Shown piece after piece: positions 19,543-30,245 of a stretch of 64,000 bases of DNA (positions within the stretch are counted from its first letter, which is position 1; each line of letters opens with the position of its first letter). The notes below the pieces were generated by a model. The model saw only the letters and a program-made list of their open reading frames with translations. It was not told where the DNA came from and searched no databases. Position numbers and translations under genes: made by a program. This stretch comes from Flectonema sp. DT1601 (taxonomy: Eukaryota > Euglenozoa > Diplonemea > Diplonemida > Diplonemidae), in NCBI GenBank assembly GCA_964019425.1, contig OZ025850.1:186001-250000 (forward strand). The letters run 5' to 3'.

Positions 19543-22500
19543 TTACTTCCAAAGTCTAAGGTTAGATGTCTGTTCCATCCACCTTATGATCAACGCGAGT
19601 GATGGAAGCCACGCCAAAGTGAAGAGAGCTTCAAGGTTAGGAATTTCGTTGGCAATAATAAGTTCTCGATCGCGATCCCACTTGCCGGTCAGTGTTGAGA
19701 AGCCCAGGATTTTGAACCTGGCAGAGTCGAGTTTGGGAGATTGACATCCCTGCAGCAGGTGAACCTGTGAGGACGGTTCGCCACAAAATGGGCAGTCGAT
19801 TTTCTTGCGCCAGTTCTGAATTAGCGGGTGACATCCTGTCCGGAAGTTCGCTATCCGTATCTCGTCGGCTCTTTCCATCCCAGGAGGGTATTTAACGGAA
19901 CGGCCTCCGATGAGGTGTTTGTAGCAGGTGTAACCACTCACGTTAAGCAGATCCTTTTTGATGCAGCGCTTAACATGTGATGATCGCGAGAAGTAAGTGC
20001 CTTTGACTAGCACAGGTCGGATGTTCTTGTTGTGCGCTGCTTCCTTTGCAAGCGCGTCAACTTCATCGTGAAACTCGATTCCAATGTGTGAGGGGATGAA
20101 TTGCAAATGCACTTTCATTTCACACATGCGCAGGTATTCTAGTATCTTCAAGGACTCAGTATTCCTCTGTCTGCACCTTCCACCCAGCAGTTCATCCAGA
20201 AGGGATTTTGAGTCCGTGAATAGCCTTACAGATCTCATTGAAGGATCTTTGCTAAACACTGTTCTCAGATGTCTAGCCGCGTTCTTCAGAGCATGTTGTT
20301 CAGCCCTGTAGCTGCAGTCAGCTTGATAAAGCCTAGACGCGTAAGCAGATCGAAGGCCGCTACGTGACTTGGCAATATGAGCCACTCCGGCCGCGCCGGA
20401 AGCAGAGTAGGAGCCATCGCAGTTGATTACCATGTCGACAGGAGGTAACGTTCCAATGTACGACATGAATTTTTCTTTGTCCACCGCAGGGTTCGCGGAC
20501 TTCGGAAATCCGCAGCCGTTGCTAATCCTAAGGTTTGTCGGAGATACCCAGGGTTCCATCAAGTCAGGCTGTACAAGGCACTGGCTTTCACGCTGGCTGT
20601 CAATGCCAGGAAGGAGGCCAGCCCAGTAGCTTTGGGTTGAGGCGAGTCTGTTGGTACTAGGTATCCAAGTCATGGCTTTATACCTGTAGTACGCTATCTT
20701 GGTTTGCTTTTCAATCTGACGTTTAAAAGGAAGCATGTCCGCTTCCCACAGTAGAAGTTCTCTCGGTGTGCACCTGCTGCATCCAGTAACCAGCCTGGCA
20801 ACCTTCCTCAGTTCGAAATCAATACTATCAACGCTGTTGCTTATCAACCAACCAAAGCTATCGAGCGCATAAGAGATTCTCGCAGTTACGTAAAGGTTCT
20901 TGACCATATTTAGCGTTTTGTAGTCAAGATCATACGGTTGAAGGCATTGAAGCAGAGATATTCCCTTTTTCAGTTCTTCATGAATCTTAGCCACCTGTTT
21001 GTGGAAAGTGAGTCTGTCGTCAATGTGAACTCCGAGGTATTTCACTGAGTCCACGATTGGCAACAGAAATGCGGTTTTAAAACTGGCTTTCACCACCATC
21101 ACGTTGTCTTCGAGAACAATATTCCGCAACATCACGTTGTCAAGTTCGTCTTGCGTTTTGATCGGAGTTCCATCAATCTCGAGAATAGTTTCGCCGCTTT
21201 GAAGCATGGGTCTAGAAGAAGTTAAGTTGATACTCTTTTCAATGTCACTATAGTCCATTTTGATAACGTTTTCCACAACAGATCTGGAAAATAGTAATTC
21301 GCGATTGCAGGTGTCGTTGAGAATCGTATCCTTCGTACGGACTTTCATCTTAAGAGCACAGGTCTTTGAGACCGACAGGGCCATGTCGTTGTCAGAACAC
21401 CATTGATCCACTTTATCAAGTATTATTTGAGCATTTGAAAGAGCTTCTTCCATGTTATGTCCAGATACTACACATGCTGTATCATCCGCATACAGAGCAG
21501 ACGTCGTTGTTTCTTTCTCCAGTTCCAAAATCTTGCAGAGGTCATCAACGTAGATAAGATAGAGAAGAGGACCCAGGATCGATCCCTGTGGAACCCCCTT
21601 AGCCAGAGTACGGAATTCGCTAAGATAACCATTCGCTTCAACTCTAACCTTCCTGTTTGTAAGAAAGTCTGTGATCCATCTGATAATAACATTCGGAACA
21701 CCCATCTTTACCAATTTTAATAAAAGTATCTTATGGTTGATCCTGTCAAACGCAGCAGTAAAATCAAACGATAAGAACACCGATCTCTTTCTCTTCATGT
21801 GCATCCTTACGACGGCATCTACCAAAACGGTGATCTGTTCGCAGGTATTTCTCCCCCTTCTGAATCCAGCCTGTAGTGGGCTGAGTGACGAATGTTTAGT
21901 GAGCCAGTGCATGAGTCGGTCATACACGAGCCTCTCCGCAAGTTTCCCAACAACCGAGGTGAGCGTAATGGGTCTGAAACTCTTCAGCTCATTTCGAGGT
22001 TTTCCAGCCTTGAACATAGGCTTGATTAAACCTTGTTTCCACTGGTACGGTACTTTTGAAGTCTTCCAGGAAGTGTTAATAATTCTCAAGAGGTATTCCA
22101 CTGTTGCCGGAGTGAAATTTTTGATCATCTCATTGTGAACTCCATCAGGTCCTGCAGCCTTGCGGGTCTTCAGGTTCTTAATCGCCGCTTCAATTTCAGC
22201 CATTGTGAAATCACAGCAAATATCCATTTCATTATCACCTTCTGAGAGTGCGGGGGCCTCTAGCGATAATATTTCCGATTTCGAGACAAACAGGTCCAAG
22301 AATGCTGATGGGAGATCGCAGTCAGAGATGTTGTTGACACTGATATCTTTACCAGCATCTTGCTGCAGTTCTTTGATCTTCTTAAACGCAAAGGCAAAGT
22401 TGTTACCCTTGTCAAGTTGATCACGTAGGTGGATACCCTTCGATTTGGTGGAATCTGGAGTTGACGTCTTCCACTTTCGTCTCCGTTTCCCTTTGAAAAG

Positions 22501-23454
22501 GACACGTCGTCGAATGAATTTAGCCGCTACTTCATGCAGTATGTTGTTAAAGAGCTTAGCATTCGCAGTTGCATCGTTGGAGAGTTTCGATTTTCTAATT
22601 CTCTTATCGAGCATATTTCCAAAGCAGTTCCAGTCCGTAGACTTGAAGTCCCACACTACGCGTTTCTTAGAACCTATCGTGGCACGTGTAAGTTGACACA
22701 TGGGATCCAGTACGGTGTAGAGAGGTCGGTGATCAGATCCATGTTTATTATCTTCTCTAATTACAGAGAATTCTTCCAGAATCATCGAGTTTTGAAAAAA
22801 TACTACGTCCGGCGAGGTACCGCCCCCCGGGATATTAGGAAAAGGCCTTGTGATTGACCCCATCTTGTTGGCTACCAGTAGATCATTGTGTGCTGCCCAT
22901 TCATGTAGAGTAGAACCTGCTGGCGTCGATTTTGATGACCACACCGGATGATGGGCATTAAAGTCACCCGCGACGATTGCTTTCGTTGAGACTGGAAGAT
23001 CTGACTTTCTGATCTTGCATCCCGGGGGAGCATAAATATTTAAGATGTCAATCTTTCCACCTATGTTGACCTTTACAACTTCAACATCATTTAAGTGAGG
23101 CGGAAGTACGATATCAGAACGCTGCTGAGTGTGGCATTTCTTCACCATAGTAATAACCCCACCACCCCGTGTTGCCCTATCATTCCGATAGGTAAAATAA
23201 TCCGTGTGTGAGACTACATCTTTTGTCCAAGTTTCTTGCAGGCACAGTACGTCAGGCGCATAGGCATTGAGCAGCTTGTGTATGTAGGCACCTTTGTTCC
23301 CCATTGATCGACAGTTCCAGCTTAGTAGTGATATGAGGGAGTCGTCAGGGCCAGGGTTGCGTTCGACATCGCCTGCCTGAAGCAGCAGTTCACGAGCCGT
23401 ATTCTTTTCTGTGAGTGAGTTGGTCGGATTTAAATCATCGTCATCTTCATCTAG
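19543..23454 (-). CDS. LINE-C ORF2: 2A peptide, AP endonuclease, reverse transcriptase, RNase H
   Basis: This frame follows the ORF1 TGA directly and has no ATG until 23304, which is already at the first endonuclease strand (SWNCRSMGNKG). The linker is LDEDDDDLNPTNSLTEKN and then ELLLQAGDVERNPGP, with DVERNPGP at 23347-23370. Endonuclease motifs are LCLQETW, VAGDFNAHHPVW and GSDHRPL. RT motifs are FRPITLTSVVGKLAERLV, SFDFTAAFDRINH, GVPQGSILGPLLYLIYVDDL and ALYADDTACVV. RNase H motifs are NCDGSYS, SYRAEQH, FTDSKS and HIGIEFHDEVD. A finger CPFCGEPSSQVHLLQGC closes the protein. The reading frame is complete. Confidence 0.93.
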   Translation of the reverse strand, partial: LDEDDDDLNPTNSLTEKNTARELLLQAGDVERNPGPDDSLISLLSWNCRSMGNKGAYIHKLLNAYAPDVLCLQETWTKDVVSHTDYFTYRNDRATRGGGVITMVKKCHTQQRSDIVLPPHLNDVEVVKVNIGGKIDILNIYAPPGCKIRKSDLPVSTKAIVAGDFNAHHPVWSSKSTPAGSTLHEWAAHNDLLVANKMGSITRPFPNIPGGGTSPDVVFFQNSMILEEFSVIREDNKHGSDHRPLYTVLDPMCQLTRATIGSKKRVVWDFKSTDWNCFGNMLDKRIRKSKLSNDATANAKLFNNILHEVAAKFIRRRVLFKGKRRRKWKTSTPDSTKSKGIHLRDQLDKGNNFAFAFKKIKELQQDAGKDISVNNISDCDLPSAFLDLFVSKSEILSLEAPALSEGDNEMDICCDFTMAEIEAAIKNLKTRKAAGPDGVHNEMIKNFTPATVEYLLRIINTSWKTSKVPYQWKQGLIKPMFKAGKPRNELKSFRPITLTSVVGKLAERLVYDRLMHWLTKHSSLSPLQAGFRRGRNTCEQITVLVDAVVRMHMKRKRSVFLSFDFTAAFDRINHKILLLKLVKMGVPNVIIRWITDFLTNRKVRVEANGYLSEFRTLAKGVPQGSILGPLLYLIYVDDLCKILELEKETTTSALYADDTACVVSGHNMEEALSNAQIILDKVDQWCSDNDMALSVSKTCALKMKVRTKDTILNDTCNRELLFSRSVVENVIKMDYSDIEKSINLTSSRPMLQSGETILEIDGTPIKTQDELDNVMLRNIVLEDNVMVVKASFKTAFLLPIVDSVKYLGVHIDDRLTFHKQVAKIHEELKKGISLLQCLQPYDLDYKTLNMVKNLYVTARISYALDSFGWLISNSVDSIDFELRKVARLVTGCSRCTPRELLLWEADMLPFKRQIEKQTKIAYYRYKAMTWIPSTNRLASTQSYWAGLLPGIDSQRESQCLVQPDLMEPWVSPTNLRISNGCGFPKSANPAVDKEKFMSYIGTLPPVDMVINCDGSYSASGAAGVAHIAKSRSGLRSAYASRLYQADCSYRAEQHALKNAARHLRTVFSKDPSMRSVRLFTDSKSLLDELLGGRCRQRNTESLKILEYLRMCEMKVHLQFIPSHIGIEFHDEVDALAKEAAHNKNIRPVLVKGTYFSRSSHVKRCIKKDLLNVSGYTCYKHLIGGRSVKYPPGMERADEIRIANFRTGCHPLIQNWRKKIDCPFCGEPSSQVHLLQGCQSPKLDSARFKILGFSTLTGKWDRDRELIIANEIPNLEALFTLAWLPSLALIIRWMEQTSNLRLWK

Positions 23455-25104
23455 TCAGTTGAGGTCAAAATCCGAGTCATCGTCTTCCATTTCAACATCG
23501 CCGTTCTTATCACCTTCTTGTTTAACAGCAGATTCAGTGGGTGGTGGAGCTGATGCTGGTGTGGGTGCTGGCGCTGGTGTCGGTGCTGCTGCTGTCTGAT
23601 GTGGTAGCTGAGTTGGTTGTTGTGGTTGAGGAGCTGTCTTCTGTCTCTTCAGGGTTCCTGTCAGTTTTTGAGCCGCGTCGCCTGGGTTGTAGGTTGGGCC
23701 TAGCGGTTTTCTGTCACTTTTCTTAACTTCCTTGTTTATCACAAGGTACTCATTGGTGCCTATGCTCACGAAGTTGGGAGGCTGCGTGTTTGAAATCGCC
23801 ACAATCGTAGTGCTTCCACCTTTGTTAAACGATGCGACCACTGTGTGCTCCCAGTTGTGAGAGGACTTCATAAAGTCGCTGATCTGCGCTGTTGAGAATT
23901 TCCGTATCGCCATTGATTTTATAATGTACCTGTCACCGGAAGGCAGTGCAGGTTTGAGTGATGCGCTTAACTTAATACGCACTTCAGTGTTGCAGTCGGG
24001 ATGAACTCGGAGTCCATAACAGGTTTTGAACTTACACAGGTAGAATTTACCTTCGAAACCTTCCAGTATTGATGTCTTGGACTTTGCTGCCAAGAATCCA
24101 AGATCGTTATTGAATTGAAGAGTTGGCCAGACATCGCTTCCATTTGACCAGCTCGGGTTTCTGACAAATACATTCTTAGGTTTGTCGGTCTCCGGGTCGT
24201 TATTGTTAAACTCCAGAATCTTGTGTACTTGGTTTCTGGGAATTCTAATAGCCATTGAGGAATGTGAATCATTTCGTTTGTAACTGAAAGGGGCTGCATT
24301 AATCTTTTTCTTTTTTAGCAGTTCCTTTGTTTTGATCGTTAGATCTTTTTCACTTGATTTGCCCCAATCCTGAACAAACAAGACGGGGTCGGGTGTCGGA
24401 TGTTGAATTTCGGATGTGGCTTTGGAAAAATCTTCACCACAGATATGCGTGTAGAAGACTCGTCTGATTTCGCAGACACCACCCTTTTTGATCACCGGTA
24501 TGGCGACAGGCACCGTGCTTTTGGTTAGCGGTACTTTGCTGATTGCAGCCCATCGACCACTCTTCTTTGTCTGACGGAGAGCTTCCCAGTCCTGTTTAGA
24601 GCGTACTAAAACAAGACCCGATGCGAGATTGTTGGTAGCATTCGCTGCTACGTCGTAGTTGATTGTAGACACAGTGCCCGCCCACGCGCCGTGTACATGC
24701 CATTCCGGGTAGCTTGCTTTAGCATTCCCCTTTGTGGTTTGTTTAGTCGATGTTGATGATGGTACAGGCAGCGGAAACGAAAAGGTTGATTGTTTAGGTG
24801 CCGATGTTGTCTGTTGATTAGAAGCTGTAGACGCCTCTGTTGTCGGTTGATTGCTGCCTGCGGTTGGGGCCGTCGCTTCGGTTGCCGTCGCGGTCGCATC
24901 CGTCCCACCACCCACTTCGGGAGTGTCCGGTCTTCTTCTTTTCATCTCAGGGTTCCCACCTTCCGACCCCGTCACGAACTGGATAACCTCCATCAGGAGA
25001 TTCGCCACTCTTTTTTCTTTCTCATACTCGGGGATCCCATCATCTCCCACCATCTTCAGGAGGTTCATAGCCTCCGATACTAACCTCCTCAGGTTGTCTC
25101 TCAT
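23455..25104 (-). CDS. LINE-C ORF1, 549 residues, ending at TGA-CTA-GAT
   Basis: The start is taken at ATG 25104 (MRDNLRRLVSEAMNLLK). The open frame extends further upstream only into the tail and 3' UTR of element D, so an earlier start is not credible. The N-terminal third is a helical start followed by a T/A/Q-rich linker. The middle and C-terminal parts form the conserved LINE ORF1 core shared with D (VRNPSWSNG, GLRVHPDCN, LKPALPSGDRYIIKSMAIRKF, TVVASFNKGG). The tail is acidic (MEDDDSDFDLN). The stop is TGA followed by CTAGAT, which is the classic leaky-stop context, and the frame stays open into the 2A motif. Confidence 0.9.
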   Translation of the reverse strand: MRDNLRRLVSEAMNLLKMVGDDGIPEYEKEKRVANLLMEVIQFVTGSEGGNPEMKRRRPDTPEVGGGTDATATATEATAPTAGSNQPTTEASTASNQQTTSAPKQSTFSFPLPVPSSTSTKQTTKGNAKASYPEWHVHGAWAGTVSTINYDVAANATNNLASGLVLVRSKQDWEALRQTKKSGRWAAISKVPLTKSTVPVAIPVIKKGGVCEIRRVFYTHICGEDFSKATSEIQHPTPDPVLFVQDWGKSSEKDLTIKTKELLKKKKINAAPFSYKRNDSHSSMAIRIPRNQVHKILEFNNNDPETDKPKNVFVRNPSWSNGSDVWPTLQFNNDLGFLAAKSKTSILEGFEGKFYLCKFKTCYGLRVHPDCNTEVRIKLSASLKPALPSGDRYIIKSMAIRKFSTAQISDFMKSSHNWEHTVVASFNKGGSTTIVAISNTQPPNFVSIGTNEYLVINKEVKKSDRKPLGPTYNPGDAAQKLTGTLKRQKTAPQPQQPTQLPHQTAAAPTPAPAPTPASAPPPTESAVKQEGDKNGDVEMEDDDSDFDLN

Positions 25105-25649
25105 AATTGCTTTTCCTGTGAAACGTACCCACTGATTCTTACCAATATTTGGTTGCGAAATCAATAAAGTACAGAATTTTTTTTTTTTTTTGGTTACACT
25201 CGTCTGTGCTTCCAGACTCTTTGTTTTTGTTCTTTTCACTTCTTTGTTTTGTCTTTCTTTTATACTTTCTTTTGGTTTAAGTCTGACAAATTGGAAAACA
25301 CGGGAAACATAGGTAGGCTCCGCCTGAGGACGTAAGAAGAGCGGCAACGGAAAAAATAAATGGTCACGCGTCCTTGAAATTGGACACACGAAGCTAATTC
25401 GGTTACCATTCCTACCATCGATAAGGAAAACAAAGAATCGAGCATATAACTAGAGCGGTGGTCAAAGACCACTTGAACAGCCCGAAGGCCTGCCCTCAAG
25501 AGAAATTTATAAGGAGAATAGGAGAAGAAGGAGAAAGGAGTATTGGAAGGGACACTGAGACAACACCGAAGGTGATGTGCAGTTACCCAACCAGGAGATG
25601 ATTGATAATGATGAAAATACTAAATATTGATAAAACACTTAAATGGCGA

Positions 25650-28600
25650 CTACGTGTCACCTACACAATTCCAAAGTCTCAGGTTGGATGCTTGTTCCAT
25701 CCACCTGATCAACATCGCTACTGAAGGAAGCCAGCTGGTGGCAAAGATTGAGCCAAGACTGGCAGGAATGCCGTTGATGAGGATTAGATCACTTGATCGG
25801 TCCCATTTGCCTGTCAATGTAGAAAAGCCAAGGATTTCATATCTGGCTGCATCGAGTTTCTGTGATGGACAGCCTACGAGTAGGTGGAGTTGGTTGGATG
25901 GAGCGCTATGGCAGAATGGACATTTGATGGCTTTCCGCCAGTTTTGCATCAGTGGATGACACCCCGTTCTAAAATTCGCAATTCTGATTTCATCGCTCCT
26001 TTTCATGTCGGGAGGATATTTTATCGCGGCACCTTTGACGGTGTTTTTATAGCAAGTGTAACCAATTCTGTTCCAAATGTCCTTCGTGATCCCCCTCCTC
26101 ACTCGGGATTTGTGATAGAAGAAGGATCCTCGGATTGGGATTTGAGGGAGGTATCTGTTGTGAGCCGATTTCTTAGCAAGTTCATCAACTTCGTCGTGTG
26201 CTTCTATCCCCATGTGAGAAGGGATGAATTGAAGATGTACTTTCATACCGCAGTTCCGTAGGTTCTCGAGGATGCCGAGGGATCTGGTGTTTCTCTGTTT
26301 ACACCTGCCACCCTTCAACTCGTCCAACAATGATTTTGAGTCGGTATAGATTCTGACTGACTTAGTTAGCCCGTCTTTCTGTACCTTCCAGTTTAAGTAG
26401 TTTGCCGCATTTTTCAAGGCATGTTGCTCAGTTCTGTAGCTGCAATCCGCACGCACTAATCTGGTCGCATGAGCACGTTTCTTTCCGTCTCGTGACCTAG
26501 CAATGAGAGCCGCGCCTGACGCATTCGAAGAGTATGAACCGTCACAGTTGATCACCATGTCCACCGGAGGAAGTGTCGCGTCGTAGGTAAGGAATTTCTC
26601 CCTGTCCACTGCGGGATCAGGGGATTTTGTAAAACCGCAGCTGTTGCTGATTTGAACATTGTCCGAAGCAATCCAAGGTTTGATAGAGTCAGGTTGAACG
26701 ATCCCCACACTTTCTAGTTGACCTTCAGAACGGGGAATGAGGCCACCCCAGAAGCTTCGAGGCGATGCGAGTGAGTTGGTGTCCGGCACCCAGGTCATGG
26801 CTTTGTACCTGAAATAGGCAATTTTAGTCTGCTTTTCGATTTGTCTTTTAAACGGTAAGATGTCGGCTTCCCAAAGGAGCAACTCCCTCGGAGTACATCT
26901 GCTGCATCCTGTTACGAGTCTCGCTATTTTTCTCATCTCGAAGTCGATAGCATCCGTTTTATGCTGGTTGAGCAACCAACCAAAGCTGTCCAGTGCATAG
27001 GAAATCCTCGCTGTCACGTACAAGTTTTTAACCATCTTTAGGGTCTTGTAGTCCAATTCATATGGCTGGAGGCACTGCAGAAGGGAGATCCCTTTCTTCA
27101 GTTCGTCGTGTATTTTCTCTAACTGTTTATCAAACCTGAGCCTGTTATCAATGTAAACACCCAGATATTTCACTGAGTCCGTGATCGGCAGTAGGAAGGC
27201 AATTTTAATTTTCGCTTTGACATTCATCTCGTCGTGGATGTTCAACATCAGTAAATCTTCTAATTCTTGTTGAGTCCTGATGGGTTTCCCCTCTACTTCG
27301 AGGATCGTTTCACCACTCAGTAAAGTGGGCCTTGTCGTCGTCGTGTTGATCACGCTGTCTAGATCAAAATAGTCAATATCTAACGAACGTACTTCCAGTG
27401 ATTTTGAGAATAAGAGTTCGCGGTCGCTAGTATCAGTCAGGGTTACTTCTTTCGATTGAATATCCATTTTCAGAGCGCAAGTCTTGGAGACTGAAAGTGC
27501 CATGTCATTATCACGGCACCACTTGTCAACGATGTCAAGTATTCGTTGAGCGTTTGAGATTGCTTCGTCCATGGTCGAGCCAAATACTGCACAAGCGGTG
27601 TCGTCTGCATACAGTGCGGTCAAAGTCGTTTCCTTCTCTTGTGAGAGAATCTTACACAGATCGTCAACATATATTAAATAGAGTAGTGGGCCTAAGATTG
27701 ATCCTTGAGGCACTCCTTTTGACAGCGTACGAAACTTACTGAAATGTCCATTTGCATCAACTCTGACCTTCCTATTGGTTAGAAAGTCCGTTATCCATCG
27801 AACGATGAAGGTTGGGATGCCCATTCTTTGTAGTTTTGAAAGTAGGATTTGATGGTTTATCCTATCGAAAGCTGCTGTGAAATCGAATGACAAGAAGACT
27901 GACCTCCTCCCCTTCGTGTGGTTGTTTACCATGGCGTCCACCAGAATTGTGATTTGCTCGCAGGTATTTCTGCCCCGTCTGAAGCCAGCTTGAATTGGAC
28001 TGAGTGCTGAGTTTTCGGTAAGCCAATGCATGAGCCTGTCATACACCAACCTCTCAGCCAGTTTGCCAACAACCGAAGTGAGTGTGATTGGTCTGTAGCT
28101 TTTAATATCGTTCCGCGGTTTGCCCGACTTGAACATCGGTTTGATTAACCCCTGTTTCCAAAGATACGGAACATTGGAGGATCTCCACGAAGAATTGATC
28201 ACCTTTAATAAACAGTCAACTGCCTTCTGAGATAAGTTCTTAAGCATTTCGTTGTGAATACCGTCAGGGCCTGCTGCTTTGCGAGGCTTCAGGTTCTTTA
28301 TTGCTGCTGATATCTCGGTATCTGTGAAGTCACAACAGATGTCCAATTCCAAGTCTTCTTTCTTCAATGAAGGGGCTTCGAGTTTAGCAGCATCCCCATC
28401 GGCCACAAAGAGGTCCAGAAATGCTGCAGGTAAATCGTTCTCAGATATATTTGATACGCTGATGTCCTTGCCAGCGTCCTGTTGGAGTTCTTTAATCTTC
28501 TTGAAGGCGAAGTTAAAGTTGTTCCCCTTCTTCAGTTGGTCTTTCAGGTGACTACCTTTTGATTTTATAGATTCAGGTGAAGAGGTCTTCCACTTACGTC

Positions 28601-29630
28601 GGCGCTTGCCCTTAAATAAGATTCTCCTCCGCACGTTCCTCGCAGCTACTTCATGTATTATGTTATTTAATAATCCAACATTACCAGTGGCATCATCCGA
28701 GAACTTAGCCCTATCAATTCTTCTATCAAGTTGCTGTCTGAAAGCACTCCAGTTTGTAGATTTGAAATCCCAGACAGTTCGTTTCCTTGCTCCAACTGTT
28801 GCTTGAGAGAGGTGAGCCATTGTGTCGAAGATAGCGAGTAGAGGTCGATGATCCGAGTTATGTTTACTGTCTTCATTTATGATTGAAAATTCTTCTAATA
28901 CAATTGATCCTTTGAAGAATATAACGTCAGGTGAGGTACCACCACCAGGAATGTCGTGTTTGGGCCGAGTAATTTGACCAGGTCTGTTTGCTACGAGAAC
29001 GTCATTGCGATCCGCCCAATTAAATAATTCTTTACCAGATTTGGTTGTCCTGGTAGACCAGACGAGGTTGTGTGCGTTGAAGTCGCCCGCAATAATAGAC
29101 TTCGTTGTGATCGGAAGATCATCTTCTCTAATGATACACCCAGGGGGAGCGTAAACGTTAATAACATTGACACCACCAACATTCAGCATCATAGCTTCGA
29201 TACCGCTTGTTCTCGAAAATAATTCTTCATCACTGATTCCTTGTGAGAAGCATCTCTTTGCCATTATTATAATGCCACCACCTTTTGTATTTCTGTCCTT
29301 CCTATATGTATAATAGCCAGGGTGCGAAATGTGTTCCTTCGACCAGGTTTCCTGTAAGCACAGTACATCCGGCGAGTAGTGAGAAAGGAGTCTTTGAATA
29401 TAAGACCCCTTCTGACTTATCGATCTACAGTTCCAGCTCAACACTGAGATTAACGAATTTTCAGGTCCAGGGTTGCGTTCAACGTCGCCTGCCAGCAGTA
29501 ATAAACTTCGGGTCAGTTCTTTTTCAGTTTGAGAGACAGTCGGTGCTGTTACAGTAGTCGGCTTCACCAGAACTTTACTTCGATGTGAGTCATTTTTAGA
29601 ATTTGAAGTTGACGGTGTTCGTTTGTCAAG
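25650..29630 (-). CDS. LINE-D ORF2: 2A peptide, AP endonuclease, reverse transcriptase, RNase H
   Basis: The frame runs 1326 codons from the ORF1 TGA. The linker is longer than in A or C (about 40 residues, T/S/K rich) and leads to LLLLAGDVERNPGP, with DVERNPGP at 29463-29486. The endonuclease (SWNCRSISQKGS, LCLQETW, IAGDFNAHNLVW, NSDHRPL), RT (YRPITLTSVVGKLAERLV, SFDFTAAFDRINH, GVPQGSILGPLLYLIYVDDL, ALYADDTACAV), RNase H (NCDGSYS, SYRTEQH, YTDSKS, HMGIEAHDEVD) and a C-terminal CPFC...H....C finger are all open. The endonuclease motif reads NSDH where the others have GSDH; Asp and His are kept. Confidence 0.9.
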   Translation of the reverse strand, partial: LDKRTPSTSNSKNDSHRSKVLVKPTTVTAPTVSQTEKELTRSLLLLAGDVERNPGPENSLISVLSWNCRSISQKGSYIQRLLSHYSPDVLCLQETWSKEHISHPGYYTYRKDRNTKGGGIIIMAKRCFSQGISDEELFSRTSGIEAMMLNVGGVNVINVYAPPGCIIREDDLPITTKSIIAGDFNAHNLVWSTRTTKSGKELFNWADRNDVLVANRPGQITRPKHDIPGGGTSPDVIFFKGSIVLEEFSIINEDSKHNSDHRPLLAIFDTMAHLSQATVGARKRTVWDFKSTNWSAFRQQLDRRIDRAKFSDDATGNVGLLNNIIHEVAARNVRRRILFKGKRRRKWKTSSPESIKSKGSHLKDQLKKGNNFNFAFKKIKELQQDAGKDISVSNISENDLPAAFLDLFVADGDAAKLEAPSLKKEDLELDICCDFTDTEISAAIKNLKPRKAAGPDGIHNEMLKNLSQKAVDCLLKVINSSWRSSNVPYLWKQGLIKPMFKSGKPRNDIKSYRPITLTSVVGKLAERLVYDRLMHWLTENSALSPIQAGFRRGRNTCEQITILVDAMVNNHTKGRRSVFLSFDFTAAFDRINHQILLSKLQRMGIPTFIVRWITDFLTNRKVRVDANGHFSKFRTLSKGVPQGSILGPLLYLIYVDDLCKILSQEKETTLTALYADDTACAVFGSTMDEAISNAQRILDIVDKWCRDNDMALSVSKTCALKMDIQSKEVTLTDTSDRELLFSKSLEVRSLDIDYFDLDSVINTTTTRPTLLSGETILEVEGKPIRTQQELEDLLMLNIHDEMNVKAKIKIAFLLPITDSVKYLGVYIDNRLRFDKQLEKIHDELKKGISLLQCLQPYELDYKTLKMVKNLYVTARISYALDSFGWLLNQHKTDAIDFEMRKIARLVTGCSRCTPRELLLWEADILPFKRQIEKQTKIAYFRYKAMTWVPDTNSLASPRSFWGGLIPRSEGQLESVGIVQPDSIKPWIASDNVQISNSCGFTKSPDPAVDREKFLTYDATLPPVDMVINCDGSYSSNASGAALIARSRDGKKRAHATRLVRADCSYRTEQHALKNAANYLNWKVQKDGLTKSVRIYTDSKSLLDELKGGRCKQRNTRSLGILENLRNCGMKVHLQFIPSHMGIEAHDEVDELAKKSAHNRYLPQIPIRGSFFYHKSRVRRGITKDIWNRIGYTCYKNTVKGAAIKYPPDMKRSDEIRIANFRTGCHPLMQNWRKAIKCPFCHSAPSNQLHLLVGCPSQKLDAARYEILGFSTLTGKWDRSSDLILINGIPASLGSIFATSWLPSVAMLIRWMEQASNLRLWNCVGDT

Positions 29631-30245
29631 TCAGTTTGAATTATCCATTTCAACATCAGTCGTTTCAGTAGTATCGGTTGGTTCTTCAGCACAGTGTCGC
29701 TTCAGATCACCAGATATAACTGGACCCTTGCCCGGGTTGAAGGTCGGCCCCAATTTGACCGGCTTTTCTTTTTTAGTTTCCATGTTGATTACAAGATACG
29801 CATCTTTACCCATGTCGACGAAGCTTGATGATGGAACCGATTCAGAGATTGCAATTAACGTTTTGTTGCCTCCCTTATGAAAACTAGCCACAATTGTGTG
29901 ACTCCACTTGTAAGCATGCAACAGGCGATCGCTGATCTGTTGCGTCGTGAACTTCTTAATAGCCAGTGATTTAATTATAAAACGCTGACCAGTCGGCAGT
30001 GCGGGTTTCAGAGAATCCCCGAGTGATTCTCTCACTTTTTGAGTAAACCCGGGTTGAACTTTCAGCCCAAAGCACTCTCGGAACTTCGTGATGTAGAAGC
30101 TACGTTTGATTGCTGAAAGAACTGAAAGTTTGCCCAGCACCGCTTTGAAGCCCAAGTCCTTAACGAACTGAACTGTGTTCCAAGAGTCTTGGCCATTAGA
30201 CCAAGATGGGTTTCTGATGAATAGACTAAACCCGTTTCTAGTCAC
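29631..30245 (-). pseudogene. LINE-D ORF1, N-terminally deleted
   Basis: About 200 codons match the C-terminal part of LINE-C ORF1 (IRNPSWSNGQDSWN, FYITKFRECFGLKVQPG, LKPALPTGQRFIIKSLAIKKF, TIVASFHKGGNKT). The N-terminal part found in C is absent, and the 5' UTR joins straight onto this remainder. The only ATG just upstream is followed by a stop, so no normal start exists. The frame ends SNSN-TGA-CTT-GAC and continues in frame to ORF2, as in the other families. Confidence 0.75.

Larger units (their letters stand above)
19047..25176 (-). mobile_element. LINE family C, full length and apparently intact
   Basis: On the minus strand this has a leader of about 70 bp, ORF1 (25104-23455), TGA, linker, 2A, ORF2 ending at 19543, and a 3' UTR of about 490 bp with a hairpin at 19320-19336. 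An A-rich segment interrupts it near 19484-19502, and it ends in an A7 tail at 19047-19053. Both frames are open and every catalytic motif is present. Its 5' end starts directly after the poly(A) tail of element D. A nearly identical truncated copy sits at 15993-16910, so the family has moved recently. Confidence 0.93.

Noticed and set aside
25105-25389. 95-residue N-terminal extension of LINE-C ORF1
   Set aside because: It is the 3' UTR and A tail of element D read through by chance; the real start is ATG 25104.
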